Below are positions 1 through 9,699 of a stretch of 64,000 nt of DNA, piece after piece (position 1 is the stretch's first letter; each line of letters opens with the position of its first letter). Source of the stretch: Bythopirellula sp. (GTDB lineage Bacteria; Planctomycetota; Planctomycetia; Pirellulales; Lacipirellulaceae). The stretch is from contig JANQQA010000143.1 in NCBI GenBank assembly GCA_028285205.1, forward strand, positions 1 through 64,000, written 5' to 3'. The notes under the pieces are model-generated. The model saw only the letters and a program-made list of their open reading frames with translations. It made no database searches and was not told the origin of the DNA. Both the position numbers and the translations under genes were made by a program.

Positions 1-2
1 TT

Positions 3-167
3 GTACCGGCCGCTGAAGCCCAACTTGAATCAGTAATCACGCGAGGCCAATTTCGCTTAGCCGATCAGCAGGTCGTCCGAGTGATGAACCTCGAAGAACT
101 GTCCCCCGGATTAGCGCAGCAACCGACCGACCAGCGCGCCACGGTCACCGTCGCTGCTGAACGCTAG
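3..167 (+). CDS. C-terminal end of an RND periplasmic adaptor (HlyD/MFP type), partial
   Basis: An open frame runs from the left edge to a TAG at 165-167 with no internal stop, giving about 54 residues. The stop lies 12 bases before the ATG of the RND permease, so the two are almost certainly co-transcribed. In this position the expected partner is the membrane fusion protein that links the inner-membrane pump to an outer-membrane channel. The visible tail, with alternating polar and hydrophobic residues (for example RGQFRLADQQVVRVMN), fits the C-terminal beta domain of such adaptors, but it is too short to identify alone. The assignment is therefore mainly from context. Confidence 0.5.
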   Translation, partial: VPAAEAQLESVITRGQFRLADQQVVRVMNLEELSPGLAQQPTDQRATVTVAAER

Positions 168-179
168 ACGAGCCACAGC

Positions 180-3100
180 ATGCAGCTCAGCTCCAAAGCT
201 ATCGATCATCCCCGCTTCGTGCTCATGAGCACCATTTTGGTGCTGCTGATGGCGCTCTACGCCGCGTCGTTCACTCCGGTGCAGCGCACGCCGGCGATCA
301 CCAAGGCCGTCGTTTTAGTCGCGATCCCCTACCCTGATTCGCAGCCCAGCGAGGCGGAAAATGAGATCGCCCGCAAGGTCGAAGAAGCGCTCACCGAGCT
401 GCAAAGCGTTGACTTCATCGCGTCCACCAGCCTGCGCGGAGCGTCGATCACCCAGGTAATTTTCCTCGACGGTGTCGACCCCGACGATGCGCGGCGCGAA
501 GTTAAGGACCTGGTCGATCGCATCCGTAATGAATTGCCCGTCGGGCGGGAAGTGCAACCTGACGTCCGCAAGATCGACTTCGACTCGGCTCCGTTGATGT
601 TGGTGACGCTCACAGCCCCACCGGGTTTCGATGAGCGGGCCCTGAAAAAGATCGCTGAGGAAGTCGAAGAACGCGTTGCCTCAGTCGAGGGGATCGCCAA
701 CACCCAACTGTTTGGTGGCAAAGAGCGCGAGCTGCACGTCAACATCAACCCTGACCTGATGGCTCAGTATGGGCTAACCCTGACGCAGATGCGGCAAGCG
801 TTGGCTGACTTCAATGCCAAAGTGCCCGCGGGCGCGTTTGACACAGACAAGATTGACCGAACGATTCGCAGTGAGGCGAAATTTCGCGATATTGATGACA
901 TTCGCGAAGCGATTGTTAGTAGCGAGCAGGGTCGCATTATCCGTTTTAAGGATGTCGCCGAGGTAATCGACACGCATCGCCGCGTGATGAGCGTAGCGCA
1001 ACTCGACGGGCAGGATTGCGCAACGATCTTGGTGCGTAAGGAAGCGGACATCAATACGCTGGGTGCGGCCCGCGCGGTAAATGATCTGCTCGAAGACCTG
1101 CGGCAACAGTATCCACGTATCGAATTCACTGGGTCGCGCGACACATCCCAGGAAATCTGGATCATGTTCCGGGTGTTGGGGTCTAGCGCGCTGTTCGGCG
1201 CGATGCTGGTGTTGGTGATTCTCGCCTGGACCATGGGCTTGCGGATTTCGATTCTGGTCCTGATCGCGATCCCGTTCAGCTGTGCCGTCGGGCTGATCTT
1301 TCTGTTCTTCGCTGACATCCCCGTCTCAAACATGGTGGTGTTTAGCTTTATCCTCGTGCTAGGGATGGTCGTCGACGGCGCGATCATCGTGGCAGAGAAC
1401 ATTCACCGACATATCGAACGCGGAGAAGACCCCGTCACCGCCGCCAAAACAGGAATCGACGAGGTCGGTATCCCGGTTATTGCCGCCGATCTCACGACCG
1501 TAGCAGCGTTCTTACCGATGGTGCTCGTACCCGGCATCATGGGTGACTTTATGGGCGTGATGCCAAAAGTCGTGAGTGTCGCGCTGATTGGATCAGTCTT
1601 GGTCGATCACTTCGTCATTCCGACTTTAGCCGCTCGTTGGTACAAAAAGCACGAGCCGGTCCGCGACCAGTCGGCGGTATTCGCGGCGGTCTCCAAGCAC
1701 GACCACGATGAGCCGGCGGCTGTCGCCAGCCAGGTGCGACCGAATCTTGGTTTGGGCACGCGTCTTTATGCCGGCTTTCTACGCACCGCACTTTCGAACC
1801 GCGCGACCGTGTTGCTCCTGTGCGGCCTAGCATTGGTGGGCGCGGGGCAGTTGTTTGGCAAGCTGGGTTTCGAGTTCTTCCCGCCCAGTGACCGTGGTCA
1901 GTTCAGCATCAAGTACGAGCTCCCGCTCGGATACAGCATCGAAGAGACTTTGGCCGCCTCGCGAGTGTTCACCGACAAGCTCGACAAGTGGAAAGAGCGC
2001 GGCATCCTGGTTAACTACGTCACCTCGGTCGGTTCGGCCGGCGGACTCGCCACGCGGATCGAAGATGATTCGGCCAACGGACCGGAGTTCGGCGAAGTGA
2101 TGGTGGAGCTACTCTCGCCCTTGGACCGAACGGTTCACGAGCAGGAAATCATCGCGCAGCTACGACGGGAGATCGTGCCGCTACCGGGCATGAAGTTCTC
2201 CATCAAGGAAGTCGAAGATGGGCCGCCGGGTGGTGCCGACGTCGCGGTACGTCTCACAGGTGACGACATCGATCAGCTCGGCAATCTTGGTGAGTTCATC
2301 TCGGAGCGACTCAAAGATGTTCGCGGCACCGTCGACGCGACCACTGACTACCGGCCAGACAACCCTGAGTTGATCATCGAACCCAAACCAGAGGTCGTCG
2401 GACTCTATGGCTTGACCGAGTCGCAGATTGCCCGCGCTATCCAACTCGCAATCGCGGGCGATTCGCAGATCGAGATCACCATGGACGACGAAGACGTCAC
2501 GTTGAGATTGCAACTTGCACCCGAGTATCAACGTTATCCGACGACACTCAAACGATTGATGGTCACCGCGCCCGACGGACGGAAGGCGCCCATTTCGACC
2601 CTCGCCGACATTCGCAACGACGTCGGACTTTATAGTATCAACCGCTACGAACGCGATCGCGCCGTCGTGGCAAAGTGCGATGTCGTCAAGCCGACCTTGC
2701 CTGACGACGTGTTTAAGGTGCTCAAGGACGATGTCTTACCCGGACTGGGATTCAGGGCGGTGAAAGGCAACTCGATGGTCTTCATCGGTACGCCAACCAC
2801 GCCTTCTGAGGGCATTAAGGCTCAGTTCACCGGCGAAAACGAAGAACGCGACAAAAATTTTCGTTACCTGCTCTACAGTATGATCCTCGGCGTGGTGCTG
2901 ATCTTCGGGATACTCGTGACCCAATTCAATAGTTTCCGCCAGAGTATGATCGTGATGATTACGGTGCCACTCAGTTTCATTGGCGTCGTGCTGGGCATGT
3001 GGGCGTGCGGCTTCCCCTTTAGCCTGGCTTCATTCATCGGTTTGGTGAGTTTGACCGGGATCGTCGTGAACGACGCGATTGTGTTGGTCGACTTTACTAA

Positions 3101-3413
3101 CCAAGCCCGCGGCCGCGGACTGCCGCTCCGCGAGGCCATCATCGAAGCGGGCATCAATCGCCTCCGCCCCGTGATGCTGACGACGGTCACGACCATCGGC
3201 GGCTTGCTGCCCCTGCTCCTGAATATCTCCGGAGGTGCGGAGTTCTGGCAGCCGCTTACCGCCGCCGTAGTGTTCGGCTTAGCGTTTGCAACGGTCCTAA
3301 CGTTGGTAGTGATTCCTGTCTGCTACAGCGTAGGCTACACCGTCACCGGCAGCACCAGCGGCGCTATCTTGAAGTGCCTACAGCTGCTGAAGCTGCGGCC
3401 CGCAGGCGCGTGA
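180..3413 (+). CDS. RND (HAE1/AcrB-like) efflux transporter permease
   Basis: The 1077-residue length and layout are those of AcrB-type inner-membrane proton-driven pumps: one N-terminal TM, a large periplasmic domain, a TM block near residues 325-480, a second periplasmic domain and a C-terminal TM block near 895-1060. The ATG at 180 follows the upstream adaptor stop by 12 bases. TM4 carries [13 protein letters not shown], with Asp399 matching AcrB Asp407, but the next residue is Gly400 where AcrB has Asp408. TM10 carries [12 protein letters not shown], with Asn964-Asp965 where AcrB has Lys940-Asn941. The proton-relay network is therefore not the classical one, though many HAE1 relatives outside Proteobacteria also differ here. 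Substrate is unknown; drugs, metals or lipids are all possible. No regulator is visible beside it. Confidence 0.9.
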   Translation: MQLSSKAIDHPRFVLMSTILVLLMALYAASFTPVQRTPAITKAVVLVAIPYPDSQPSEAENEIARKVEEALTELQSVDFIASTSLRGASITQVIFLDGVDPDDARREVKDLVDRIRNELPVGREVQPDVRKIDFDSAPLMLVTLTAPPGFDERALKKIAEEVEERVASVEGIANTQLFGGKERELHVNINPDLMAQYGLTLTQMRQALADFNAKVPAGAFDTDKIDRTIRSEAKFRDIDDIREAIVSSEQGRIIRFKDVAEVIDTHRRVMSVAQLDGQDCATILVRKEADINTLGAARAVNDLLEDLRQQYPRIEFTGSRDTSQEIWIMFRVLGSSALFGAMLVLVILAWTMGLRISILVLIAIPFSCAVGLIFLFFADIPVSNMVVFSFILVLGMVVDGAIIVAENIHRHIERGEDPVTAAKTGIDEVGIPVIAADLTTVAAFLPMVLVPGIMGDFMGVMPKVVSVALIGSVLVDHFVIPTLAARWYKKHEPVRDQSAVFAAVSKHDHDEPAAVASQVRPNLGLGTRLYAGFLRTALSNRATVLLLCGLALVGAGQLFGKLGFEFFPPSDRGQFSIKYELPLGYSIEETLAASRVFTDKLDKWKERGILVNYVTSVGSAGGLATRIEDDSANGPEFGEVMVELLSPLDRTVHEQEIIAQLRREIVPLPGMKFSIKEVEDGPPGGADVAVRLTGDDIDQLGNLGEFISERLKDVRGTVDATTDYRPDNPELIIEPKPEVVGLYGLTESQIARAIQLAIAGDSQIEITMDDEDVTLRLQLAPEYQRYPTTLKRLMVTAPDGRKAPISTLADIRNDVGLYSINRYERDRAVVAKCDVVKPTLPDDVFKVLKDDVLPGLGFRAVKGNSMVFIGTPTTPSEGIKAQFTGENEERDKNFRYLLYSMILGVVLIFGILVTQFNSFRQSMIVMITVPLSFIGVVLGMWACGFPFSLASFIGLVSLTGIVVNDAIVLVDFTNQARGRGLPLREAIIEAGINRLRPVMLTTVTTIGGLLPLLLNISGGAEFWQPLTAAVVFGLAFATVLTLVVIPVCYSVGYTVTGSTSGAILKCLQLLKLRPAGA

Positions 3414-3549
3414 AACGCGTACTAGGCGTCGGTGACCTGGGTGGTGACAGAGACTTGTTTCTTCTCCGCGAGAGATCTTGCCTACCACCATTTTCTCGGA
3501 CTGCCAAAGTGCGGCAAACACCCATGTTTTTTCGATTTGCCCCTGTTAT

Positions 3550-3578
3550 TTGACTCTATCCTCACACCTAACTAGAGT
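3550..3578 (+). promoter_or_regulatory. Candidate sigma70-type promoter for the PEP-CTERM gene
   Basis: TTGACT at 3550-3555 and TAGAGT at 3573-3578 are separated by 17 bases and lie about 100 bases before the ATG at 3677. The match to consensus is moderate (5/6 and 4/6), and planctomycete promoters are poorly defined, so this is a suggestion only. Confidence 0.3.
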
Positions 3579-3676
3579 GGAAAATACAATATTCGCTGGC
3601 TTGGCGGCGCCGGCGGCCGCAGTGGATTGCGAATCTGGAACTTCAAGTTTTTTCATCATTGAACTGAGTGGAGCTA

Positions 3677-4339
3677 ATGAATCTGATGGGCACCAAGATC
3701 TTTGCCAGCCTCGCGCTGGTCCTCTCTCTGGTCGTAGCCAGTCCGGCGCACGCAACGAACATCACCTACGACTTCTCCGGCAATTCTAGCGGACTTGGCA
3801 CCGGTAACCTGGGTGTCAGCAGCGCATCGGTCACCAGCGGTGGACTGAACGTCACGATCGACGGATTTGACGAATTCGGTGCAGCTGGGTTGCTTGCTCG
3901 CAACACTACCAACGGTTTAGGCATCGTTGGCGAACCCGGCACTGGTCAAGAGACCAACCAGGTTGGCGCAGACGCTAACGGCGGCGAGGCGCTGAGCTTC
4001 GATTTTTCGCCGACATTTGTCACCGTACTCGAAACCGTGGTCTTCGAATTGGGTAGAGAAGCCGGTTCGCTCAACGTGTTTGCTGACAATGTGTTGCTTG
4101 AGACAATCAGCTGGACTGAAACCACCGGTGGCGGCAACACCGGCAACTCAGAAATCGCACACACCTTTACCGCCCCAATCGCCGCACGTACGGGTCAGGT
4201 TTTCAAGTTTCAAGCCGTCGAAGACAGCTTCCGACTGAAAACCCTCACCGTCGTTGAGATTCCGGAACCAGCCAGTCTGGCTCTGTTCGCATGGGGGCTC
4301 GCTGGCGTAGCAATAAGTTCCCGTCAGTCCGCTCGCTAA
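3677..4339 (+). CDS. PEP-CTERM sorting domain protein
   Basis: A 220-residue secreted protein. The ATG at 3677 is preferred over the in-frame GTG at 3668 because a GTGGAG ribosome site lies just before it. Residues 1-26 form a signal peptide ending in a PAHA cleavage site. The middle is Gly/Ser/Thr/Asn-rich and shaped like a beta-sandwich, with no recognised catalytic motif. The C-terminus has PEPAS, then a hydrophobic stretch, then an Arg-containing tail: the PEP-CTERM signal recognised by the exosortase system. The protein is expected to be exported, processed and attached to the envelope or exopolysaccharide. The function of the body is unknown. A strong terminator follows, so it is probably transcribed alone. 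Confidence 0.8.
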   Translation: MNLMGTKIFASLALVLSLVVASPAHATNITYDFSGNSSGLGTGNLGVSSASVTSGGLNVTIDGFDEFGAAGLLARNTTNGLGIVGEPGTGQETNQVGADANGGEALSFDFSPTFVTVLETVVFELGREAGSLNVFADNVLLETISWTETTGGGNTGNSEIAHTFTAPIAARTGQVFKFQAVEDSFRLKTLTVVEIPEPASLALFAWGLAGVAISSRQSAR

Positions 4340-4377
4340 CCGAGCGCGCGAAGTGATTTACTTGGAAGTTGCTTAAC

Positions 4378-4415
4378 AGCCTCTCTGCCCACTTTGGCAG
4401 GGAGGCTCTTTTTTT
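4378..4415 (+). terminator. Rho-independent terminator after the PEP-CTERM gene
   Basis: A 12-bp stem (4378-4389 with 4396-4407, one G-U pair) encloses a six-base loop and runs straight into eight T residues. It lies 39 bases after the stop codon at 4339. Confidence 0.85.
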
Positions 4416-4765
4416 GGCAGGTCATCAAGAACGAAAATAACACAACGCGCGCGAAACGAGTTGCGTGGCGCACAACTTCTCCCTGGCTAATCCCTTAAGT
4501 GCGCGATGCCAAATCACAGCTTGGTAGTACTCTGCCGGGGCCGCTGAATTGACTACAGAATGGTCGCTGCAGCTGATTTGCGAGTTACCCACAAGTATTC
4601 CGGTGTCCTAAACGCGGCGATCGGCCTTCCGATCGCGGTTGCACGCTAGCGCGAGCCGAGATAGATTGCTGTCTTCGTGTTGCCAAGTCTGCCCGCGGGC
4701 TTGGTGAGTCTGTCGATCTTCGCAACTCGACGCCTTCCGTCAGCGGGCCAGCCACCGAGGTCTTG
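4416..4765. other. Intergenic region without a recognised gene
   Basis: About 350 bases between the terminator and the sulfatase. No convincing coding frame, RNA gene or repeat is seen. It presumably holds the sulfatase promoter. Confidence 0.4.
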
Positions 4766-6301
4766 ATGCGATCACTAAGTCTGGTTTGGCTATTTCTCTT
4801 CGCTACGAGCATGCGGGCAGCGGAGTTGCCGAACGTCGTGATCATCTATGCCGATGACATGGGCTATGGCGACCTCGCGGCGAATAATCCTGATTCCAAG
4901 ATCCCGACGCCGAATCTAGACCAACTCGCGGCCGAAGGAATGCGTTTTACCGACGGACATAGCTCGTCAGGCATCTGTACACCGAGCCGGTTTGCACTTC
5001 TGACGGGTCAACACCACTGGCGGCGTTTCCATGGCATTGTCGGCATCTTCGGAGAGAGTGTCTTCGAGCCCGACGACTTTACGATTGCCAAGATGTTCAG
5101 GTCCAAAGGCTACAACACTGGCGTCGTTGGAAAATGGCACTTGGGGTGGAACTGGCAGGCCATGGAGAACGGCAATCCTCCCCGCGACTCGAAGAGTTAC
5201 AACCGCAAGGTGAAGGTCTATGGTCCCGAGTCTCTGGATTGGGACAAGCCGATTCCCCAAGGCCCACTTGAGCAAGGATTCGACTATTACTTTGGCGATG
5301 GGACGATCAACTTTCCGCCGTACTGCTTCGTGCACAACGATCGCGTGACGGAAGTTCCGACGATCATGATGAGCACGGACAAGTTCAAAGCCATCCCCGA
5401 AGGCAACTGGGAGTTTCGACCCGGCCCCATGGTTGAAGGCTGGGATCCCTACCAGGTGTTACCGACGCTCACCGACAAAGCCGTTGAGTGGATCGGCAAC
5501 CAAACGGGCGAACAACCGTTCTTCCTTTACTTTCCGCTGACCGCACCGCACGCGCCGATCATCCCCACCGACGAATTTCGCGGCACGTCGAAAGCCGGTG
5601 CCTACGGCGATTTCGTCCATCAGGTCGACGCGGTCGCCGGTCGGGTGTTAAAAGCTCTAGCCGAGGGGGACTTCGCCGACAATACGATTGTCGTCTTCAC
5701 CGCCGACAACGGTCCCGAGAACTATGCTTTCGCACGCAAGAAAAACCATCAGCACTGGAGCAGCGGACCGCTGCGTGGATTGAAACGCGACCTTTGGGAA
5801 GGCGGACACCGCGTACCGTTCCTCATTCGTTGGCCGGGCAAGATCGAAAAGGGCACGGTCTCTGACGAAACCATCAGCCAGGTCGACCTGGCGGCCACGT
5901 TTGCCCAAGTTGTGGACTACCAGTTGGAGCCGACCGAGGCGATCGACAGCTACGATCTGCTGCCGCTACTGCGAGGCCAGCCGCACGACCATCCACTACG
6001 CATCGCGACGGTGCAAAACACGCAGAAAGACAAGTACGCCCTGAGACAAGGCGACTGGCTCTACATCGACGTAACTTGCGGTGCAGTCCGGGGTTGGGAA
6101 CCTGAATGGTATTTGGAAGCCACTGGGTACACCAAGGAAACCACGCCCGGTTTGCTGTATAATCTCAAGGAAGACCTCGGACAACGCATGAACCGGTACA
6201 CTGACTACCCCGAGAAGGTAGTGGAAATGAAAGCGCTGCTTGCTCGCTATCGAGCAGGTGAAGGCTGTGCTCCGCACAGCAAACTGGCGGCAAAACAATA
6301 A
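4766..6301 (+). CDS. Secreted sulfatase (alkaline phosphatase superfamily, formylglycine type)
   Basis: A 511-residue arylsulfatase-family protein predicted to hydrolyse sulfate esters, probably on a sulfated polysaccharide. The ATG at 4766 has GAGG six bases upstream and is preferred to the TTG at 4763. Residues 1-18 form a signal peptide. Metal-binding residues lie in [13 protein letters not shown] (24-36), and the CTPSR motif at 71-75 supplies Cys71, the residue converted to formylglycine. GKWHLG and a later TADNGPE motif complete the active site. The next gene, 32 bases downstream on the same strand, is a Gfo/Idh/MocA oxidoreductase, so a small glycan-catabolic operon is likely. No formylglycine-generating enzyme is encoded nearby. 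The exact substrate cannot be told from sequence. Confidence 0.93.
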   Translation: MRSLSLVWLFLFATSMRAAELPNVVIIYADDMGYGDLAANNPDSKIPTPNLDQLAAEGMRFTDGHSSSGICTPSRFALLTGQHHWRRFHGIVGIFGESVFEPDDFTIAKMFRSKGYNTGVVGKWHLGWNWQAMENGNPPRDSKSYNRKVKVYGPESLDWDKPIPQGPLEQGFDYYFGDGTINFPPYCFVHNDRVTEVPTIMMSTDKFKAIPEGNWEFRPGPMVEGWDPYQVLPTLTDKAVEWIGNQTGEQPFFLYFPLTAPHAPIIPTDEFRGTSKAGAYGDFVHQVDAVAGRVLKALAEGDFADNTIVVFTADNGPENYAFARKKNHQHWSSGPLRGLKRDLWEGGHRVPFLIRWPGKIEKGTVSDETISQVDLAATFAQVVDYQLEPTEAIDSYDLLPLLRGQPHDHPLRIATVQNTQKDKYALRQGDWLYIDVTCGAVRGWEPEWYLEATGYTKETTPGLLYNLKEDLGQRMNRYTDYPEKVVEMKALLARYRAGEGCAPHSKLAAKQ

Positions 6302-6333
6302 CTCACACGCATCCCAAAGTTGGAGATTCCCTC

Positions 6334-7641
6334 ATGGCGAACAGCGATCAAACCCGGCGCGACTTCATCAAAACCACAGGCGCAACGGCGGGCGCTGCGG
6401 CGTTCACTTCGACGCTCACTGCCCATGCCGTGCACTCGGGCGTTGACGAAACCCTGCGCGTAGGGCTGATCGGTTGCGGAGGTCGCGGAACCGGTGCCGC
6501 AAAAGATGCGTTAGCTGCCGACCCGCAGGCGAAGTTGGTGGCAGTCGGCGATACGTTTTGCGATCGGGCGGAAGGGTGCCTCAAAGAGTTGCGGCTCGAC
6601 GAAGCATTCGGCAGTCGAGTCACGGTCGACGAAGATCACGTCTTCGACGATTTCGATAACTACAAGAAGGTGACCGACGCTTGCGATGTCGTGATTCTTA
6701 CCACGCCGCCCCACTTCCGGCCGCTGCATCTCGCTTATGCCGTCAAGCAGGGCAAACACGCATTCGTCGAAAAACCCGTCGCGGTTGATGCACCCGGCGT
6801 GCGTAGCGTCCTTGAGTCGTGCCGCCTTGCCAAAGAAAAGAGCCTCGCGGTCGTATCCGGCTTGTGCTGGCGCTACGACTCGGGAGTCCGCGAGACGATG
6901 CGACGCATCCTCGAAGAGAAAGCAATCGGCGACATCGTCGCGATCGAGTCAAGCTACAACGCTGGCACGCTCTGGCATCGCAAACCAGATCCCAGTTGGA
7001 GTCGCATGGAATACCAAGTCCGCAACTGGCTCTACTACACCTGGCTCTCCGGCGATCACATCATGGAGCAGGCAGTCCACTCACTCGACAAGACGGCCTG
7101 GCTCATGGGCGATACCCATCCTGTGCGCGCCATGGCGATGGGTGGTCGACAGCAACGCACCGATCCGAAGTACGGACACATTTACGATCACTTCACTGTG
7201 TTCTACGAATACCCGACCGGCCAGCGTGTCTACTTCACATGCCGACAACAGGACAAGACCACCAACCATGTCGACGAAACGGTTCTTGGGACCGCCGGGC
7301 AAGCCGAAATCCTCAGGCACCGAATCGTCGGCAGCGATGGGAAAAAGTGGCGCTATCGTGGGCCCAAGCCAAGTATGTATCGCGTCGAGCATCAAGAGAT
7401 GTTCCAAAGCATCCGTGATGGTAAGCCCATCAATAACGGCCACTACATGTGCAATAGCACGATGATCGGTCTGATGGGTCGCATGGCTGCCTACTCGGGG
7501 AAAACGCTCACTTGGGATGAGTGTTTCAACAGCCCCGAGCGACTCGGACCCAGCGAATACGCGTGGACCGACGTGCCCGAGCCTGAGGTCGCAATACCAG
7601 GCAGGCAAAAGAGTGAAGCCGCGGAAGTCGCTGCGACGTAA
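6334..7641 (+). CDS. Tat-exported Gfo/Idh/MocA family oxidoreductase
   Basis: A 435-residue NAD(P)-dependent sugar dehydrogenase-like protein. A twin-arginine signal (RRDFIK, Arg8-Arg9) precedes a hydrophobic stretch ending near residue 32, so export as a folded, cofactor-loaded protein is expected. The Rossmann motif VGLIGCGGRG lies at 43-52, and the family EKP motif with its catalytic lysine is at 146-148. GGAG-type ribosome binding (TTGGAG) lies 8 bases before the ATG. It directly follows the sulfatase and is likely co-transcribed with it. Members of this family act on glycosides, inositols and amino sugars. The substrate here is unknown, but the context points to a de-sulfated sugar. Confidence 0.9.
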   Translation: MANSDQTRRDFIKTTGATAGAAAFTSTLTAHAVHSGVDETLRVGLIGCGGRGTGAAKDALAADPQAKLVAVGDTFCDRAEGCLKELRLDEAFGSRVTVDEDHVFDDFDNYKKVTDACDVVILTTPPHFRPLHLAYAVKQGKHAFVEKPVAVDAPGVRSVLESCRLAKEKSLAVVSGLCWRYDSGVRETMRRILEEKAIGDIVAIESSYNAGTLWHRKPDPSWSRMEYQVRNWLYYTWLSGDHIMEQAVHSLDKTAWLMGDTHPVRAMAMGGRQQRTDPKYGHIYDHFTVFYEYPTGQRVYFTCRQQDKTTNHVDETVLGTAGQAEILRHRIVGSDGKKWRYRGPKPSMYRVEHQEMFQSIRDGKPINNGHYMCNSTMIGLMGRMAAYSGKTLTWDECFNSPERLGPSEYAWTDVPEPEVAIPGRQKSEAAEVAAT

Positions 7642-7682
7642 GACTCGGCCGTGTGCTATGTGCCTTTGGTAGATCGCCGTGC

Positions 7683-7700
7683 GCAGGCTCTTAAGCCTGC
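7683..7700. terminator. Hairpin between convergent genes, possible bidirectional terminator
   Basis: A perfect 7-bp stem (GCAGGCT with AGCCTGC) around a CTTA loop lies in the 72-base gap between two convergent oxidoreductase genes. It lacks a T tract, so a termination role is only inferred from position. Confidence 0.35.
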
Positions 7701-7713
7701 CATGTAAGCCTCG

Positions 7714-9069
7714 CTAGACATCGTCTGGTACCGGGTGCTTCCATTCGCCTCGATACTTTCGTTGCAACCGCGAATTCGCTTCGTCGTCACCGAGCACACG
7801 CTCGGCTTCGCCGTCCCACCGCAAACTGCGTCCTAAGTCCATCGACAGGTTGGCCAGGATGCAAGTCGTGGTCGAAATATGGCCTTCGACGATGCTGGCC
7901 ACCGGCTGACGTTGTTCGCGGCGCGCGGCGAGGAAATCCCGCATGTGCGCACGTGTACCCGGAGCGGCATAAACTTCAGTCGGCTTGTGCTGCAGATCCT
8001 CGGGGTACTCTTCACGCTCGTCCAGATAGTCTCCGTGAACGCTTTTTCCTCGGCCTTGCGGAACATAATCATACGACGTGACACTGAGCTTGAGGGTCCC
8101 CTTCTCGCCGTAAAGGGTCGCGCCCCAGGGGTATTGCGGATCGGGATTCTCTCCCCAGTTGCGCTGGTTCCAAACGACTTGGACATCGGGATAGTCAAAG
8201 ACCGCCGTCTGGGTATCGGGCGTGTTGTACCAAGAGTCAGCACTTCGCATCAGCGACCCCCCAGTGGCAGACACTTTCGTCGGCCAATCGAGCTTGAGCA
8301 ACATCCGCACCAGATCGAGAAAATGAACGCATAGATCGCCCATTTGACCGTTGCCGAACTCCATCCGATTTCGCCAGGCTCGCGGATGCATGCCACTCCG
8401 ATAGTCGACCCAGGCCGCCGGCCCAACATATTGTTCCCAATCGAGATGATCTGGCGGTGCTACCTTCGGATCAGTCCCACGTCCGCTGCCAAAGTAGCTA
8501 TGAATATCGACGTAGGCGATTTTTCCCATCACTCCTGAGTCGACAAATCGCTCGCGTGCCTCCAGCAAATGATGCGTGCTGCGACGTTGAAGCCCGACCT
8601 GCACGGTGCGGTTGTATTTGTTGGCCGCTGCCACCATCGCTTGGCCTTCGATCACATCTACGCTAATCGGCTTCTGCACATACACGTCCGCTCCAGCCTT
8701 GCATGCCTCGACCATCGGAAGACAATGCCAGTGGTCGGGCGTAGCAATCAGCACGACTTCGGGTTTTTCCCGACTCAGCAGATCACGAAAGTCGGCAAAC
8801 GTTGGCGGTCTTGTCCGCGAGGCCTGACGCGTCGCGACCAACTCGGCTGCCTCGGTCACCATGTTGCTGTCGACGTCAGCCAGTCCGACGACTTCGATCG
8901 GCGCGACCTGTATCAGATGCAACAAATCGGTCTTGCCGTACCAGCCAGTACCAATCAACCCCACGCGAATTGACGCGTCATTAGCCGCTGCAAAGGCCAT
9001 TTGTTGCAACGAAGCGAATGCTGCCGCGCCGCCGACTCCAGTGGCAAGGAATCTTCGTCGATCGATCAT
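7714..9069 (-). CDS. Tat-exported Gfo/Idh/MocA family oxidoreductase
   Basis: A 451-residue paralogue of the gene at 6334, transcribed towards it. The ATG at 9069 is chosen over a GTG at 9105 because it places the Tat signal DRRRFLATG at residues 3-11. A hydrophobic run to about residue 28 follows. The nucleotide-binding motif IRVGLIGTGWYG begins near residue 34. The usual EKP motif is present as QKP (132-134), keeping the lysine and proline but changing the acid to Gln. This variant is common in planctomycete members. The C-terminal half has the alpha/beta substrate domain with a LVRMLL segment and a LCVHFLD motif. The substrate is unknown, probably a carbohydrate. It stands alone, divergent from the next sulfatase. 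Confidence 0.9.
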   Translation of the reverse strand: MIDRRRFLATGVGGAAAFASLQQMAFAAANDASIRVGLIGTGWYGKTDLLHLIQVAPIEVVGLADVDSNMVTEAAELVATRQASRTRPPTFADFRDLLSREKPEVVLIATPDHWHCLPMVEACKAGADVYVQKPISVDVIEGQAMVAAANKYNRTVQVGLQRRSTHHLLEARERFVDSGVMGKIAYVDIHSYFGSGRGTDPKVAPPDHLDWEQYVGPAAWVDYRSGMHPRAWRNRMEFGNGQMGDLCVHFLDLVRMLLKLDWPTKVSATGGSLMRSADSWYNTPDTQTAVFDYPDVQVVWNQRNWGENPDPQYPWGATLYGEKGTLKLSVTSYDYVPQGRGKSVHGDYLDEREEYPEDLQHKPTEVYAAPGTRAHMRDFLAARREQRQPVASIVEGHISTTTCILANLSMDLGRSLRWDGEAERVLGDDEANSRLQRKYRGEWKHPVPDDV

Positions 9070-9699
9070 CGTACTGGCCCTGTTTCGTGATTGTTCTTGG
9101 CACACAGCATGGGATGGCCGCCGTTCCGTACGCCGGTTATATCAGGTCGGCGAAGGCAAAATCAACGTGATGGCGCTGCCCTCGTTAGGTTGGCGCGAAT
9201 CCGCAAGTAACAATGGCTCGCTGCCATAGATGGCCAAAAATAGTTGGTGCAATCGCATCCGCGAATAGGTACAGTAGACGGGCCGATTGGAAGGGATCAC
9301 TGGCATCTGTTCAGTGATTTCGTGGCAGGATTTCCATTTGAGAACCAATAAGTAATGGGCAACGAGCCACAAACGACAAAAAGAAAGGCCTCGATCCCAG
9401 AATCGCATGCGTAACTTCAAGCTTCAACACGACTTAGCGCTTTGCCCCTGCACCTCGGCGAGTGAGTTTTGCGGTTTTGAGTGATGTTTTCGCTGCCGCC
9501 GCAAAAAGCAATTCACCAAAACCCTGTTTTTTTAGCGCATCGCACCTTTCGCAACACGAGTTTTGCCAGGCCCTGCAGGCAAAAACACGAGTGCCGCATT
9601 ACCAACAAACTATTTTCCGATTGTACCAACCGTAGATGGACTTTAGGTTTTCGCCGACAGTCGCACACTTTCCCACCTACAACCTTCGCAGAAAACACT
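9070..9699. other. Divergent intergenic region
   Basis: About 630 bases separate the divergently transcribed oxidoreductase and sulfatase. The sulfatase frame stays open upstream to 9481, but that part encodes a Cys/His/Arg-rich peptide with no signal sequence and is read as untranslated. No RNA gene or repeat was recognised. Promoters for both genes should lie here. Confidence 0.4.

Noticed and set aside
6737-7465. 242-residue plus-strand frame inside the first oxidoreductase gene
   Set aside because: Shadow frame; Arg/Ser-rich, no motif, fully covered by a clear gene.
9481-9699. N-terminal extension of the second sulfatase
   Set aside because: Would place a Cys/His/Arg-rich stretch before a normal signal peptide.
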